Of a stretch of 7,160 bases of DNA, positions 5,275 through 7,160 are shown in pieces (position 1 is the first letter of the stretch; each line of letters starts with the position of its first letter). The notes beneath the pieces were generated by a model that had not been told where the DNA came from, did not search any database, and worked only from the letters and a program-made list of their open reading frames with translations. The DNA is from DASVWH01 sp036389715 (GTDB lineage Bacteria > Acidobacteriota > Blastocatellia > Pyrinomonadales > Pyrinomonadaceae). Location: the NCBI GenBank assembly GCA_036389715.1, contig DASVWH010000001.1, positions 1-7,160 of the forward strand, written 5' to 3'. Both the position numbers and the translations under genes were made by a program.

Positions 5275-6456
5275 TCAGAGCTTTTCAACGATCATCGCGA
5301 TGCCCTGGCCGCCGCCGATGCAGGCGGTCGCCAGCCCGTAGCGCCCGCCGCGACGGTGCAGCTCGTGCAGCACGGTCAGGACCAGGCGAGTGCCGGAAGC
5401 GGCCAGCGGGTGGCCGAGCGCGATTGCGCCGCCGTTGACGTTGGTGCGCGCGCGGTCCAGGCCAAGCTCCTTTTCCACCGCGAGATACTGCGCGGCGAAG
5501 GCCTCGTTGACTTCGACCAGATCAATCTCTTCGAGCTTGAGCCCGGCGGCGGCGAGCGCCCGGCGCGTGGCCGGAACCGGACCGATGCCCATCAATTCGG
5601 GCTCGACCCCGGCGTAGGCCCAACTGACGATGCGGCCCATCGGCTTAACATCGTGCGCCTTGACGTAATCCTCGCCCGCGATGACGAGCGCCGCCGCTCC
5701 GTCAACGATACCCGAAGCATTGCCCGCCGTGACGAAGCCGTCTTTGCTGAAAGCGGGCCTGAGTTTCGCCAGCCCTTCGAGCGTCGTTTCGGGGCGCATG
5801 TGGTCGTCTTCGGAGAAGAGCGTCGTGCCTTTGCGCGTCACCAACTCGACCGGAACCATCTCTGCGGCGAAGTATCCAGAGTCGAGCGCACGCTTGGCCT
5901 CCTGCTGCGAGCGCAGGGCGTACTTGTCCTGCTCCTCGCGCGAGATTTCGTGACGGCGCGCCAGATTCTCGGCCGTTCCGGCCATCGGCGTGTTGCAGTA
6001 GGTATCGAGCAGGGCGACCATCAGGCTGTCTTCGAGCTTACCCTGGCCGAGCGCGAAGCCCGAGCGCGCGCCCCTGATGACGTGCGGCGCTTGCGACATG
6101 GATTCCATCCCGCCGACGAGCGCCGTCTGCGCCTCGCCCAGTTGAATCATGTGCGCGCCCGAGATGATTGATTGAATACCGCTGCCGCAGAGGCGATTGA
6201 CGGTCAGCGCCGGGCGGTCAAAAGGCACGCCCGCCTTCAAGGCAACGTGGCGCGCGCCGTAGATGGCATCGCCGGAGGTCTGCAAGGCGTTGCCGATGAT
6301 CGTGTGATCTATCTCTGCGCCCGCGACGCCGGTGGCTTCGAGCGCGCCGCGCGCGGCAATCGCGCCCAGGTCAATCGCCGAAATATCCTTCAAAGCACCG
6401 ACGTATTCGCCCATCGGCGTGCGCTTGCCGCCGAGAATAAAGACATCACGAGACAT
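5275..6456 (-). CDS. Thiolase, ACAA2-like: acetyl-CoA C-acyltransferase or acetyltransferase
   Basis: This complete 393-residue protein has the full length of a bacterial or mitochondrial thiolase (about 390-400). It carries all catalytic elements: nucleophilic Cys90 in NRLCGSGIQSI, the NEAF motif (Asn317), His349 in GGAIALGHP, and acid/base Cys379 in ACIGGGQG near the C-terminus. From memory of the family, features such as NRLCGSG.QSI, KLEDSL, TAENLA..H.ISREE.DKYAL.SQQ, MGIGPVPA and EVNEAFA.QYLAVE match the ACAA2-type 3-ketoacyl-CoA thiolase more closely than PhaA. It would cleave 3-ketoacyl-CoA with CoA to give acetyl-CoA and a shortened acyl-CoA in fatty-acid beta-oxidation, or condense two acetyl-CoA. 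The substrate length cannot be read from sequence. It is cytosolic, with no signal peptide. The start at 6456 matches the conserved N-terminus (VFILGGKRTPMGEY); a weak GGAAGG lies 13 nt upstream. No FadB-like or dehydrogenase partner gene adjoins it. Confidence 0.96.
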   Translation of the reverse strand: MSRDVFILGGKRTPMGEYVGALKDISAIDLGAIAARGALEATGVAGAEIDHTIIGNALQTSGDAIYGARHVALKAGVPFDRPALTVNRLCGSGIQSIISGAHMIQLGEAQTALVGGMESMSQAPHVIRGARSGFALGQGKLEDSLMVALLDTYCNTPMAGTAENLARRHEISREEQDKYALRSQQEAKRALDSGYFAAEMVPVELVTRKGTTLFSEDDHMRPETTLEGLAKLRPAFSKDGFVTAGNASGIVDGAAALVIAGEDYVKAHDVKPMGRIVSWAYAGVEPELMGIGPVPATRRALAAAGLKLEEIDLVEVNEAFAAQYLAVEKELGLDRARTNVNGGAIALGHPLAASGTRLVLTVLHELHRRGGRYGLATACIGGGQGIAMIVEKL

Positions 6457-6629
6457 TCTTTTTCACTAGCCTTCCTATAGCTGAAATATTCGCTCTTGTG
6501 CTAAACAGGCAAGATTAGCAGACCACCTTTGCCCGCGTCAATTTTGGCCGCCTGCGCCCCCTCTCAAAAGCTCTTGCGAGGGCCGCCACCTGATGTTGAT
6601 TAGATGCCCGGAGCGGCCCGTGCGTTGGG

Positions 6630-6658
6630 AAAAGTGTGTCTGCGAGGGGCGCACTTTT
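6630..6658 (-). terminator. Possible Rho-independent terminator after the RDD gene
   Basis: On the minus strand AAAAGTG (6658-6652) pairs with CACTTTT (6636-6630) around a 15-nt interior, so the hairpin ends in a short T run. It lies 40 nt after the RDD stop codon and before the thiolase promoter region. Read as plus-strand RNA, the same element extends to 11 pairs with two G-U pairs. The stem is AT-rich at its base and only moderately stable, so the call is tentative. Confidence 0.4.
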
Positions 6659-6697
6659 GCTTGATTTACCTGGGGATAAAAGGCTCGTCCGCCGTTT

Positions 6698-7159
6698 TTA
6701 GTCTGTGAACCTGTGGCGGGCGCGATAGCGGTGGAGCACCTCTTCGAGAAAGCCTTCGTAGGTGAAGGTGGCCGGGTCGTAGGCCGGGCGAATCCTGTAC
6801 ATGATCGGGGTGGCGACGCGCCAGGCCATCCACTGCCTGGCGTTCTCCGGCAGGTCCCAGCGGCGACGCAGAAATGCCTCGACGACTTCGATCTCCTGCC
6901 TGCTCAGGGCTTCGGTCTCGGCCGTGAACGGGACGGCCTTGAAGGAGCGCCGCAGCGCCGTGTCGGAGACGGGCGAGCCGAAGACCTGGTCGAAGGTCGG
7001 CGCCTCGGCCTCGCGCTCGCGGACGACGACCGTTCCGGCCACCAGGTCGCCCACTCTCTGGTCGCGGTTGTTGATGAAGACGCAGACCAGCCCGATCGAG
7101 TAGAAGGGGAAGGGCATCATGTCGAAGATGCGCAGGAGGTTACGGACGGCCGCTTCCCA
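6698..7159 (-). CDS. RDD-family membrane protein, C-terminal part; 5' end outside the window
   Basis: The minus-strand frame is open from the right edge to a TAA at 6700-6698, giving 153 visible residues. Residues 1-45 match the end of an RDD domain: RNLLRIFDMMPFP, then the last membrane helix (FYSIGLVCVFI, residues about 18-29), then the hallmark NNRDQRVGDLVAGTVVV followed by charged residues. RDD proteins are small multi-spanning inner-membrane proteins named for Arg and Asp residues in their helices; transport roles have been proposed for some. The remaining ~105 residues form a soluble, charged C-terminal extension, including a predicted helical stretch (SRQEIEVVEAFLRRRW). A Met pair at 7120 could be mistaken for a start, but the RDD homology continues upstream, so the gene is truncated by the window. 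It is followed by a 241-bp gap and then the thiolase on the same strand; the gap and terminator candidate argue against one operon. Confidence 0.88.
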   Translation of the reverse strand, partial: WEAAVRNLLRIFDMMPFPFYSIGLVCVFINNRDQRVGDLVAGTVVVREREAEAPTFDQVFGSPVSDTALRRSFKAVPFTAETEALSRQEIEVVEAFLRRRWDLPENARQWMAWRVATPIMYRIRPAYDPATFTYEGFLEEVLHRYRARHRFTD

Positions 7160-7160
7160 G

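Noticed and set aside
5182..6171. 329-codon open frame antisense to the thiolase gene
   Set aside because: The thiolase has every catalytic motif on the minus strand. Long antisense frames are common in GC-rich genes, and this one starts at TTG and shows no domain signal.
6481..6540. Possible promoter for the thiolase gene (TTGCCT followed by an ATATTT-like box)
   Set aside because: The spacing fits but the -10 match is poor, and the GG/GC spacing nearby is 12 rather than 10 bp, so a sigma-54 site is also excluded.

Overview
The window looks like a chromosomal fragment of a GC-rich Gram-negative bacterium, most likely an Acidobacteriota member (possibly Blastocatellia; a low-confidence inference). 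The main clue is a very large, solitary Oar-like TonB-dependent receptor with an N-terminal carboxypeptidase-regulatory-like domain, a family greatly expanded in that phylum. No rRNA, tRNA, CRISPR array, insertion sequence or phage gene was seen.

Layout, left to right. (1) Bases 2-808, plus strand: the 3' part of an SRPBCC (START-like cyclase/dehydrase) gene whose protein continues into a tail of about 226 residues that is about one quarter arginine. (2) Bases 809-982: a short imperfect tandem repeat, then a very strong 19-bp hairpin that probably terminates transcription from both sides. (3) Bases 983-1195, minus strand: a 70-residue CsbD-family stress protein with a clear ribosome binding site. 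Upstream of it lie a sigma-54-like -24/-12 match, an overlapping sigma-70-like candidate and a perfect 15-nt palindrome. (4) Bases 1315-1679: no convincing gene; it ends with a textbook Rho-independent terminator for the gene to the right. (5) Bases 1680-4844, minus strand: the 1054-residue TonB-dependent outer-membrane receptor. (6) Bases 4845-5274: a gene-free leader with a small inverted repeat and a repeated 10-mer. (7) Bases 5275-6456, minus strand: a complete thiolase of the ACAA2-like 3-ketoacyl-CoA/acetoacetyl-CoA type. (8) Bases 6457-6697: a spacer with a possible terminator. (9) Bases 6698-7159, minus strand: the C-terminal part of an RDD-family membrane protein that runs off the right edge.

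The four minus-strand genes are separated by 240-485 bp, and terminators or terminator candidates lie in several gaps. They therefore look like independent transcription units rather than one operon, and no shared pathway is evident. I found no clear undescribed multi-gene system. The observations most worth following are the arginine-rich tail on the SRPBCC protein, the sigma-54-like promoter and palindrome before csbD, and the two cysteine pairs in the receptor.
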